From Comamonadaceae bacterium (lineage in GTDB: Bacteria > Pseudomonadota > Gammaproteobacteria > Burkholderiales > Burkholderiaceae_C), in contig CANCCF010000003.1 in NCBI GenBank assembly GCA_947374485.1, forward strand, positions 1 to 64,000: 64,000 nucleotides of DNA. Direction: 5' to 3'. This document shows, in pieces, positions 34,022-41,417 of this stretch. Below the pieces are notes generated by a model. That model was given only the letters and a program-made list of their open reading frames with translations, searched no databases and was not told the DNA's origin. Every line of letters starts with the position of its first letter. Within the stretch, counting starts at the first letter, position 1. A program made the translations under genes and the position numbers.

Positions 34022-34783
34022 TCGGGGGTGCTGGATGCCTTGGGTAACTCCGCCATGTTCAACGGCCAGATTGGTGCTGCAGCGGCAGGGCCGAACAGCC
34101 TATCGACTGCGCAAACCGCAGCAACGTTTGGCGACAAGTTGCTCAAGAACGTCACCAACAACGTGGCAGGCGCAGCCATCGACAGCGCCATTAACGGCAA
34201 GCCCTTGGATGAAAAATCGCTCTCCACGGCGTTGACCAGCGCGCTGATCACCACAGGATTGGCATCCGGCGCTAATGCGATAGGGGATGCGCGGGTGGAC
34301 GGCAACCCCAGCACGGGCAATGCAAACACCTTGAACGACTTCACTTCCAAGATTGCCCACGCGGTGCTGGGTTGTGCTGGTGGCGCGGCCACAGGGGGCG
34401 GCTGCACAGCGGGTGCGGTGGGTGCTGTGATTGGCGAGATGACGGCGGAATACGCCAAGGACGCCAAGCTCAGCGACAGCCAGGCCGTGGCCTTGGCCAA
34501 GACGCTCGCGGCGTCCATTGGTGTGCTGGTGGGCGGTGGTGGGGACAACGTGGGGGCGGTGAATACGGCGGCGACTGCCGGGGCGAATGCGGCGGAGAAC
34601 AACTATTTGAAGCATGCGGATCGCTTGGCACTTAACAAGTCACAAAGCGCCACCACCCGCACCCAAACCACCAGCAGCAGCGCCAGCGCCCAGGTGAACC
34701 AGCTAACTGGCCAATCGGTGAGCGTGATTGCCGACCAAAACCTGGTTAGCGTGGGCACCACGTTCAATGGCTCGGACACGCTT
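34022..34783 (+). pseudogene. Displaced DUF637/pretoxin and hemagglutinin-repeat fragment of a second tpsA
   Basis: An open frame (ATG-like at 34028, stop inside the repeat at 34817-34819) homologous to tpsA nt 30706-31260: LDALGNSAMFNGQIGAAAAG, KLLKNVTNNVAGAAIDSAIN, a pretoxin region, and a true boundary GANAAENNYLKHADR. After this it jumps to a hemagglutinin-repeat piece (SQSATTRTQTTSSSASAQ ... VISVG-type), normally upstream of DUF637, and is then cut by the dispersed repeat. It has no signal peptide or TPS domain, so it is a non-functional recombination reservoir. Confidence 0.75.
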
Positions 34784-34990
34784 CACCCTCCACCCCGGCG
34801 TCAGCGTCTGCCTGCATAGTTGGCGCGCAATGACTGAAGGGCATTGGCATACCAACAATCGTTGCAGACGCAGGACGGCGTGGCGCTCAGCGCCGGTAGG
34901 TCAAGGAGGAGCCCGCAGGGCGGGGGACACGGACGGCGCTGTGTGCCACGTCGGCATGCGTCCCGCGTGTCTTTGACTTCAATGCACAAG
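34784..34990 (+). repeat. Dispersed repeat element, copy 2 (left-truncated)
   Basis: About 207 bp homologous to the right two thirds of copies 1 and 3. It keeps the CACCCCGGCGTCAGCGTCTG start, a GTTGG...CCAAC hairpin (34819-34856), the right arm near 34902-34928 (AGGAGGAGCCCGCAGGGCG) and the GTGTCTTTGACTTCAATGCA block, but lacks the left arm. Its left edge fuses directly to the tpsA fragment, so it marks the right end of the CDI island. Confidence 0.8.
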
Positions 34991-35035
34991 AACGCAAACA
35001 ACCCAGAACCGTCTGCAAGCGCAGCGCTGCGCACT

Positions 35036-35365
35036 TCATTTTTTGACCGTCATCACCCAGGTGGCCAGGGTCTTGAGGTCGTCGCCACTCAGCGAAGGGT
35101 GCGCGGGCATGGGGATGCGGCCCCACTTGCCTTTGGAGCCGTACTGGATCGATTGAACCAGAGACGCCACCGCGTCGCTGTCGGCCTTGTATTTTTCGGC
35201 CACGCTGGAGTAGGCGGGGCCGACAATTTTTTCCGTGAGCGCGTGGCAGCTCAGGCAACCGCTGGCCTGGGCCAGTTCCTTTGCCGAGGCTTGTTCAGCG
35301 GCAGTCATGTCGGCGGCCTGCGCCAGACCGGACAGCAGCATGAGGGAAATAAGGAGTGATCGCAT
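35036..35365 (-). CDS. Small class I cytochrome c
   Basis: 109 residues: signal peptide (RSLLISLMLLSGLAQA) and a c551-like domain with one heme site (ASGCLSCHALTEKIVGP) and Met ligand (RIPMPAHPSLSGDDLKTLA). It is a likely periplasmic electron acceptor for the PQQ dehydrogenase encoded just upstream, and is separated from it by a stem-loop plus T run. The ATG at 35365 is chosen for the signal peptide; an in-frame ATG at 35380 would add five residues. Confidence 0.85.
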   Translation of the reverse strand: MRSLLISLMLLSGLAQAADMTAAEQASAKELAQASGCLSCHALTEKIVGPAYSSVAEKYKADSDAVASLVQSIQYGSKGKWGRIPMPAHPSLSGDDLKTLATWVMTVKK

Positions 35366-35380
35366 AGTGGTGTGAAACAT

Positions 35381-35419
35381 AAAAAAAGGGGGTGGCCGAA
35401 CGCGCCGGTCCCCACCCCC
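35381..35419 (-). terminator. Rho-independent terminator or attenuator after the PQQ dehydrogenase gene
   Basis: On the minus strand an 8-bp GC stem (GGGGGTGG with CCACCCCC, 16-nt loop) is followed directly by seven T residues. It lies between the dehydrogenase stop (35447) and the cytochrome start (35365), so it may lower cytochrome expression relative to the dehydrogenase. Confidence 0.65.
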
Positions 35420-35446
35420 TCAGGTCAACGATAAGACTGCTTCAGA

Positions 35447-37168
35447 TCAGGACTTGGGCAGCTTGAAAGTCCACACCGAGCCACCTTGTTCCAGGAAGTT
35501 GACCTTCTTGGCCACTTCACCACCCCACAGCGGCACCGCACCACCCCAGCCGGAAACCACCGAGATGTACTGCTCGCCGTCTTGCGTCCAGGTGATGGGA
35601 GGAGCCACCACGCCGGAGCCGGTCTGGAACTGCCACAGCACCTTGCCGGTCTTGGCATCAGCGGCCTTCAGGTAGCCTTCAGGCGTGCCCCAGAACACCA
35701 GGTCGCCGCCGGTAGCCAGCACACCACCCCACAGAGGCGCGTTGTTCTTGACTTCCCAGGCCATCTTGCCGGTCTTGGGGTCATAGGCACGCAGGGAGCC
35801 GATGTGGTCTTCAAACAGCGGACGGATGGTGAAACCCGCACCCAGGTAAGCGCCGCCCTTTTTGTAGCTGATGGGCTCGTTCCAGATGTCCATGCCCCAT
35901 TCGTTGGTGGGCACAAAGAACATCCGGCTCTTGGGGCTGTAGGCCATGGGCATCTGGTTCTTGCCGCCCAGGAAGCCAGGGGCTGCGAACACGGAAGCGC
36001 CCTTCTTGCCGTCGGCCGACAAAGTCGGATCGCCAGGACGGTTTTCAGGCACGAAGTTCGGGCGGCCGGTAGCAATGTCGATGCTCTTGGCCCAGGTGTT
36101 GCCATTCACAAACGGGAAGGCGTTTTGCAGCTTGCCGTTGGTGGCGTCGATCACGTAGAAGAAGCCATTGCGGTCTGCCTTGCCGCCCATGCGCTTGCCG
36201 TCCATGTCGAAGGTGACGAACTCGTTGACGCCGTCAAAGTCCCATGCGTCATTGGGTGTGGTCTGGTAGTGCCAGACGATCTTGCCGGTCTTGACGTCGA
36301 TAGCCAGGGTCGAAGCCGAGTACAGGTTGTCACCCTTGCGCACGTGGCTGTTCCAGGGGCCGGGGTTGCCGGTACCAAAGTAGGCCAGGCCGGTCTTGGC
36401 GTCATAGGTGCCGCCCAGCCAGGTAGCTGCGCCACCGGTCTTCCAGGTTTCACCTGGCCAGGTGGCGTTGGTGGTACCGGAGATGCCGTTTTCCTTGCCG
36501 TTCAGGTAGCCCATATGGCCTTCCACGGTGGGACGGCTCCAGACCAGCTTGCCGGTCTTGGGGTCACGCGCTTCCACACGTCCGACCACGCCGAACTCGC
36601 CACCGGACACGCCAGTAAGCAACAGGCCTTCGGCAATCAGGGGAGCGGCAGTCTGGCTGTAGCCGGCTGCGTAGTCGTCAATCTTTTCTTTCCAGACCAC
36701 CTTGCCGGTGTTCTGGTCCAGGGCCACCAGCTGGGCGTCCAGGGTGCCGAAGATCACCAGGTTGTCGTACAGGGCAGCACCGCGGTTGACAACGTCGCAG
36801 CAGGGCATGATGCCTTCGGGCAGACGGTGCTCATACTTCCACAGCTTCTGGCCGGTCTTCACGTCCACTGCGAAGATGCGCGAGTAGGAGGCGGTGACAA
36901 ACATCTTGCCGTTGTAGACCAGGGGTTGCGACTCCTGGCCGCGCTGCTTTTCGCCACCGAAAGACATGGACCAGATAGGCACCAGGTTCTTCACGGTCTT
37001 GGTGTTGACGGCGTCCAATGAGGAGTAGCGCTGGCCTTGCGTGCCCATACCCCAGCTCAGCACCGAGCTGTTGTCGGCGGCGTCGTTGGCGATCATGGCG
37101 TCTGTCACCTGTGCCGACACCTGGGCGGCGGCGGCCACCATCAGTAGGGCGAATAGTTTCTGTTTCAC
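35447..37168 (-). CDS. PQQ-dependent alcohol dehydrogenase, lanthanide-type active site
   Basis: 573 residues, periplasmic (signal [19 protein letters not shown]). It has repeated tryptophan-docking propeller motifs ([45 protein letters not shown]), the adjacent Cys pair near the PQQ site (Cys123-Cys124, IMPCCDVV) and the catalytic Asp310 in [11 protein letters not shown]. Asp312, two residues on, is the position that is Asp in XoxF/PedH-type lanthanide enzymes and Ala or Ser in calcium enzymes. Overall it resembles the ethanol dehydrogenase (ExaA/PedE/PedH) branch. A strong -24/-12 promoter (37273-37287) with inverted-repeat activator sites lies upstream. Confidence 0.9.
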   Translation of the reverse strand: MKQKLFALLMVAAAAQVSAQVTDAMIANDAADNSSVLSWGMGTQGQRYSSLDAVNTKTVKNLVPIWSMSFGGEKQRGQESQPLVYNGKMFVTASYSRIFAVDVKTGQKLWKYEHRLPEGIMPCCDVVNRGAALYDNLVIFGTLDAQLVALDQNTGKVVWKEKIDDYAAGYSQTAAPLIAEGLLLTGVSGGEFGVVGRVEARDPKTGKLVWSRPTVEGHMGYLNGKENGISGTTNATWPGETWKTGGAATWLGGTYDAKTGLAYFGTGNPGPWNSHVRKGDNLYSASTLAIDVKTGKIVWHYQTTPNDAWDFDGVNEFVTFDMDGKRMGGKADRNGFFYVIDATNGKLQNAFPFVNGNTWAKSIDIATGRPNFVPENRPGDPTLSADGKKGASVFAAPGFLGGKNQMPMAYSPKSRMFFVPTNEWGMDIWNEPISYKKGGAYLGAGFTIRPLFEDHIGSLRAYDPKTGKMAWEVKNNAPLWGGVLATGGDLVFWGTPEGYLKAADAKTGKVLWQFQTGSGVVAPPITWTQDGEQYISVVSGWGGAVPLWGGEVAKKVNFLEQGGSVWTFKLPKS

Positions 37169-37272
37169 GTGTGTGTCTCCTGGCTATTTGTTTGCGGTAT
37201 CCACCCCTGAAATGGGAGGTGGCTGCGGACTGCCTTGCCCTGCACAAGGCCTGTGTCCGTACCTGCATTTGC

Positions 37273-37287
37273 GCAACATCTGTGCCA
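37273..37287 (-). promoter_or_regulatory. Sigma-54 promoter of the PQQ dehydrogenase gene
   Basis: Minus-strand TGGCACAGATGTTGC is an excellent -24/-12 match (TGGCAC-N5-TTGC). Predicted start near 37261 gives a leader of about 90 nt before the ATG at 37168. Confidence 0.75.
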
Positions 37288-37296
37288 GTCGTTTGT

Positions 37297-37321
37297 CACA
37301 CTTTTTGGCGGCAAAAGTGTG
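37297..37321. promoter_or_regulatory. Inverted repeat CACACTTTT-N7-AAAAGTGTG
   Basis: A perfect 9-nt inverted repeat with a 7-nt centre, just upstream of the -24 element and overlapping a TTTGTCACA site (37292-37300). Candidate binding site for the activator encoded at 19650 or for another regulator. Confidence 0.55.
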
Positions 37322-37350
37322 CCGCCTGGCCTATGGCCTGGCGTGCATAC

Positions 37351-37365
37351 GTCACAGGCTGTGAC
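37351..37365. promoter_or_regulatory. GTCACA-N3-TGTGAC inverted repeat (activator-site candidate)
   Basis: A perfect 6-nt inverted repeat around the TGT(G/C)ACA core about 65 nt upstream of the -24 element, a normal position for enhancer sites of sigma-54 activators. Confidence 0.55.
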
Positions 37366-37384
37366 AGCACTGTCCCAAATTGCA

Positions 37385-38398
37385 TCACTGCAAGGGCAAA
37401 CCCGCAGAGGCCTGCCAACGGCCTTGCTTGTCCACCACCAAAGCCTCCACGCCCCAGGCCCGGGCCAATGGCAAGGCTTGCACATACCCGGCCATGAAGA
37501 TGACTTTGGTGAGGGCATCGGCCTGCACCGCCGTGTCGGCCATGACACTGACAGACGACAAGGCTGTGGGCGAATAGCCGGTGTGCGGATTGAAGATGTG
37601 GTGGTTGACAAAATCGGCGCTGAAGCAGCACTGGTCATCCGCTGAAGTAGCAAGGCAGCGGCCCTGCATCGCCACACTGGCCAGCAGCGCGTGCGCGCCG
37701 CGCGGGCTTGCCACTCCCAGGGTCCAGTCGCCTGCATGTGGGGGTGTACCGAGTGCGGCGTACTCGCCCGCATCGACCAGGGCGTGCTGTATGCCCATGG
37801 ATTGCAGCCGCGTGCGCAGCTTGTCGGCGGCATAGCCTTGGGCAATGCCGTTGAGGGTGATGGCCATGCCGGGCTGTTTGAATCGCACCGTGTCGCCTGC
37901 GATGTGCAGGCCGCGCCAGCCCACTTGTCGGCGCGCGCTGGCGACCTCCGTGGCCGTGGGCAGGCGGCCCTGCAGGCGCGCGGCCTCAAAGGCCAGCCAC
38001 AGCGGCTGCACCGTCACATCAAAGGCGCCCTGGCTGCGCTCGGCCACCTGCTGCGCCGTCTGCAACACGGCCAACAAATCGGCCGGTGCATGCTTCAGGA
38101 TGCCGCTGCGGTTGAGTTCGCACAGTGCGCTGTCCGGGCGGAACAGGCTCATCTGGTCTTCCACGCTGCGGATGTCGGCCATCGTGGCCTGCAGCGCACG
38201 CTCGGCATGGGCCGCATCGGTGTGGGCAAGTTGCAGGCGCATGGAGGTGCCCATGGCATTCAGGGTGCGGCTGGTCCAGCACAGGGGCGGCTGCGCCGAC
38301 AGGGGCTCTGAGGGCCCCGCTGCCGCCGCTGCAACCTGGCCCACTGCGAGCGAAGCGCCCAGACCCAAGCTGAAATGAAAAAATGCTCTGCGCTTCAT
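37385..38398 (-). CDS. ApbE family FAD:protein FMN transferase
   Basis: 337 residues with a signal peptide (FHFSLGLGASLAVGQVAAAA) and ApbE features: TLNAMGTSMRLQL, MSLFRPDSALCELNRSG, LNGIAQGYAADKL, FNPHTGYSPTALSSVSV and AVQADALTKVIFM. ApbE transfers FMN from FAD to a Thr/Ser of target proteins in the periplasm. The likely target is the NosR-like protein encoded immediately upstream, with which it overlaps by 4 nt (ATGA). The ATG at 38398 is set by that overlap and the signal peptide. Confidence 0.88.
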   Translation of the reverse strand: MKRRAFFHFSLGLGASLAVGQVAAAAAGPSEPLSAQPPLCWTSRTLNAMGTSMRLQLAHTDAAHAERALQATMADIRSVEDQMSLFRPDSALCELNRSGILKHAPADLLAVLQTAQQVAERSQGAFDVTVQPLWLAFEAARLQGRLPTATEVASARRQVGWRGLHIAGDTVRFKQPGMAITLNGIAQGYAADKLRTRLQSMGIQHALVDAGEYAALGTPPHAGDWTLGVASPRGAHALLASVAMQGRCLATSADDQCCFSADFVNHHIFNPHTGYSPTALSSVSVMADTAVQADALTKVIFMAGYVQALPLARAWGVEALVVDKQGRWQASAGLPLQ

Positions 38399-40554
38399 GG
38401 CTGCACTCCCACAGGAACAATCGGAATCACGGTCTGCACCTTGCCCTTGCGCGCGGCGTTTACCAGCGGCACGCACAGCGTCTCGCTCTCGTAAATCACC
38501 ACGCAGTCCAGGCACTGGAAGCACTCGTCGTAATCGATGGCGCCTGTCTTCTCAATCGCCTGGTAGGCACAGTCGCTGCGGCAGCGCTGGCAGGGCTGGC
38601 CGCATTCCGTGCGGCGTGCAATCCAGTCAAAACGCCGCAAGCGGCCCAAGAGGCCCATGCCTGCGCCCAGCGGGCACAGGTAACGGCAATAGCCCTTGTA
38701 GACAAAGCTGCTGAGCAACACCGTGGCCACCGCCCACAGCACGAACGGCCAGGCGCGCACGAAGTTCAGGGTGATGCTGGTTTTGAACGGCTCGACTTCC
38801 ACCAGCCGGTCGGCCCAGGTGACGGACACACAGGCGCTGATGAGGATCACCGCCAGCACCACGTACTTCACGCGCTTGAGCTGGCGGTCCAGTGCCGTGG
38901 ACACGCGCAGGGTCTTCACGCCGAGTTTTTGCGTGAGCTGGCTGATGAGCTCCTGCAGCGCGCCAAACGGACACAGCCAGCCGCAAAAGGTGCCACGGCC
39001 CCAGACGAAAAAGGTCACCGCCACAAACAGCCACAGCAGCACCGTCATCGGGTCGTACAAGAAGAAAGCCAAGCTGCGCTGGGCCACCACGGCCTGGATG
39101 ACGGCGGTGAAATTCACAATCGACAATTGGCCCTGCGCATACCAGCCAATGAAGAACAGGGTGAAGATCAGGTAGCCGGTGCGAAAGCGGTTCAGTCGCT
39201 GGGGGCTGGCGGTGAGCCATTGCGGTTTGCCAAGGGACCAGGCCAGCACAGCCAGGCCGGTGACCAGCATGAGCAACTCCCACCAGCGCGAGGTCCAGCT
39301 GAGCACCCAGGTCTTGCTGTCGGCACTGGCGGCTTCAAAATAATCGCCGGGCAACTGCGCACTGAAGGCAAAGCGCTTGTTCACCAGCTCGGGCATGAAC
39401 TGGCCCTTGGCACGCGTGACCATCAGCTCAAAGTTCAAAGGGAGCGACGGGTCCAGCCCGGCCGGGGCGATGACGCGGAACACCCGCCACTGTGCGTCTT
39501 GCAGGTCGGCGGGCAAGTTCAGCGTGGTGTCCAGATCGAGGTCGCGCATCTCCAGCGGCAACTGGTGCTGGTTGAGCGTGAGGCGGTCGGGCACGCTGCC
39601 GCGCTGGAAGTCGTCGGCCACGAGGGAATAGCGGCCACGGCTCATCACCAGCAGCGCGTGGTCGCCCGGGTCCAGGCGTTTGTTCAAATAGTCCCAGGTG
39701 GCGGCGGGCAAGAGGTTGCGGCCTGCACTGGGCACGTTCAAATGGGCGAAATACAGCTCCACAAAGGGCGCGTCGGGTGCGCGCGCGCCCTCCGTGTCCT
39801 GGCCCTCGCCGGGCGTGCCCCGGAAGGCGGCTTCCACCTCGGCATTGGTGAACACCTTGCGCGTCACCAGCCCGGCTTTTACCAGCGCGTTCCAGTCCAT
39901 GGCTTTGAACACATCGGGGCGTATGCGGGCCAGCAGGTCGGGGTCACTGCCCTCGCCATAACCCATCTTGGCGCGCGCCACTTTGAGGGATGCCGCCAGC
40001 AGGCTCTGGTTGAGAATGCGCACCGAGGCCGTGGCCTTGGCCACGCCGTCGATGTAGACGTTGGCGCTGTTGGCCTTGGCCGAGCCGCTCTGGTTCAGGC
40101 CGATCTTGATGCTCTGCTTGAGCGACAAGGCCTTGTACTGCTCGACAAATTTGAACAGCGGCGCCTCGCCCAGCCCGTCCAGAAACACCGGCTCGTGCTG
40201 CGACAGCACCTGCACGTCCATGAACACGCCGTTCTTGTCCAGGGCAATGAGCAAATTGAAGGGCGTGCCGGAGAAGCCGGGAATGGGCGCAAAGTCGATC
40301 GACTCGAAGGCGTAGGCCGCCACCGTGGTGCTGGTGAGGTCCTGTGCGTAGATCGGCCACACCGGCAGGTCGCGCTCTTTCTCACCCACCACCAGCGGGG
40401 CGGGAAAGGCCTTTTCCATGGCTGCGCGGGTCATGACACCGGCCTGTGCGGCACTGGCACACAGCAGCACCAGCACACCCCAAAGGAGCCCTTGAAAAAA
40501 ACGGGCTGCAGCCTTCCCCGACCGGGCCCGCAGGCCCTGCAAAAATGTTGCCAT
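38395..40554 (-). CDS. NosR/NirI-like FMN-binding, Fe-S polytopic membrane protein
   Basis: 719 residues: signal segment, a periplasmic FMN-binding-like domain (flavinylation-like stretch IDGVAKATASVRI, Thr175), a second extracytoplasmic region, then TM helices (about 415-640) with FCGWLCPFGALQE and YCRYLCPLGAG motifs, and a C-terminal ferredoxin-like domain (CGQPCQRCRSDC, CFQCLDC). This is the NosR layout, which carries electrons across the membrane in nitrous-oxide respiration. No nos genes are present; instead it lies with ApbE, an ABC permease and PQQ genes. The usual SGAT flavinylation motif is changed to AKAT here. Confidence 0.82.
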   Translation of the reverse strand: MATFLQGLRARSGKAAARFFQGLLWGVLVLLCASAAQAGVMTRAAMEKAFPAPLVVGEKERDLPVWPIYAQDLTSTTVAAYAFESIDFAPIPGFSGTPFNLLIALDKNGVFMDVQVLSQHEPVFLDGLGEAPLFKFVEQYKALSLKQSIKIGLNQSGSAKANSANVYIDGVAKATASVRILNQSLLAASLKVARAKMGYGEGSDPDLLARIRPDVFKAMDWNALVKAGLVTRKVFTNAEVEAAFRGTPGEGQDTEGARAPDAPFVELYFAHLNVPSAGRNLLPAATWDYLNKRLDPGDHALLVMSRGRYSLVADDFQRGSVPDRLTLNQHQLPLEMRDLDLDTTLNLPADLQDAQWRVFRVIAPAGLDPSLPLNFELMVTRAKGQFMPELVNKRFAFSAQLPGDYFEAASADSKTWVLSWTSRWWELLMLVTGLAVLAWSLGKPQWLTASPQRLNRFRTGYLIFTLFFIGWYAQGQLSIVNFTAVIQAVVAQRSLAFFLYDPMTVLLWLFVAVTFFVWGRGTFCGWLCPFGALQELISQLTQKLGVKTLRVSTALDRQLKRVKYVVLAVILISACVSVTWADRLVEVEPFKTSITLNFVRAWPFVLWAVATVLLSSFVYKGYCRYLCPLGAGMGLLGRLRRFDWIARRTECGQPCQRCRSDCAYQAIEKTGAIDYDECFQCLDCVVIYESETLCVPLVNAARKGKVQTVIPIVPVGVQP

Positions 40555-40565
40555 GCTGTGCCCCT

Positions 40566-41417
40566 TCAGCCGCGCTGTTTGATCCAGCCGCGCTGCGGGT
40601 CGTAGCCGCGCAGCGCCAGGCCAAAGCACACCAGGCCGCCCACCAGCACCACGCCAAACGCCTGCGCGTTGAACTGGCCCTGCAGGGCAAAACGGATCAG
40701 TTCCACCACATAGGTAAAGGGGTTGAGCTGGGCGATCTGCACCAGCCACAGCGCGCCCGACTCTTCCACCTTCCACAGCGGGTAGAGCGCGGTGCTGATG
40801 AAGAACATGGGGAAGATGACAAAGTTCATGGTGCCCGCAAAGTTTTCCAGCTGCTTGATGTAGACCGAGAGCATCAGGCCGAGTGCGGCCAGCATGGTGG
40901 CGCCCAGCGCCATCACGGGCACGGCCAGCAACCAGTTCGCCAGATCGGCCTCCACGCCAAAGGCCAGCGCGATCAGCAGGAACACCAGCATTTGCAACAG
41001 CGAGAGCGCGGTGGAGGCTATGAGCTTGAAGCCCAGCAGCCAGCCGCGCGGCAGCGGCGCGGTGAGCAGCAGGCGCATGACACCCATCTCGCGGTCATAG
41101 ACCATGGAGAGCGAACTCTGCATGCCGTTGAAGAGCGCAATCATGCCCAGCAGGCCGGGCACCATGTAGACCTTGTACTCCACATAGGTCTCGTAGGGCG
41201 GGATGATGGCCACGCCAAAAACGCTGTGGAAACCCGCCGAGAAGACCACAAACCACAACAGCGGCCGCACCAGGCTCGAGGCCAGGCGCGAGGGCTGGCG
41301 CAAAAATTTCAGCAGCTCGCGGCCCACCACGGCGCGCAGCGCGCGCGCCAGGTGCAGGAGCAGCGTGGGTGCCTGTGCGCCGGGCAGGGGCAAGGTATTT
41401 ACGGACGGTTGCGGCAT
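40566..41417 (-). CDS. ABC-2 type permease of the PQQ alcohol system (PedC-like)
   Basis: 283 residues with six TM segments and ABC-2 hallmarks (RPLLWFVVFSAGF, the MVYDREMGVMRLLLTAPLPR loop, LNPFTYVVELIRFAL near the end). It resembles permeases paired with PedA-like ATPases in PQQ alcohol clusters (TIGR03861 group); the ATPase partner is at 16169-16966. It overlaps the binding-protein gene by about 19 nt and precedes the NosR-like gene by 11 nt. Substrate and direction unknown; ABC-2 systems are usually exporters. Confidence 0.83.
   Translation of the reverse strand: MPQPSVNTLPLPGAQAPTLLLHLARALRAVVGRELLKFLRQPSRLASSLVRPLLWFVVFSAGFHSVFGVAIIPPYETYVEYKVYMVPGLLGMIALFNGMQSSLSMVYDREMGVMRLLLTAPLPRGWLLGFKLIASTALSLLQMLVFLLIALAFGVEADLANWLLAVPVMALGATMLAALGLMLSVYIKQLENFAGTMNFVIFPMFFISTALYPLWKVEESGALWLVQIAQLNPFTYVVELIRFALQGQFNAQAFGVVLVGGLVCFGLALRGYDPQRGWIKQRG

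Noticed and set aside
33846..34235. A 129-codon ORF joining the toxin fragment to the tpsA fragment
   Set aside because: After about 33992 the frame translates the tpsA-like sequence in the wrong frame; it is a junction artefact.
34819..34856. Possible integron attC site (GTTGG...CCAAC hairpin in the dispersed repeat)
   Set aside because: The ends do not fit GTTRRRY/RYYYAAC (sixth base T; R' starts with T), there is no integrase gene or cassette array, and the repeats are far apart.
38395..40554. Naming the NosR-like protein NosR and inferring denitrification
   Set aside because: No nosZ, nosD, nosF or nosL is present, the flavin motif differs, and the operon partners belong to the PQQ alcohol system.
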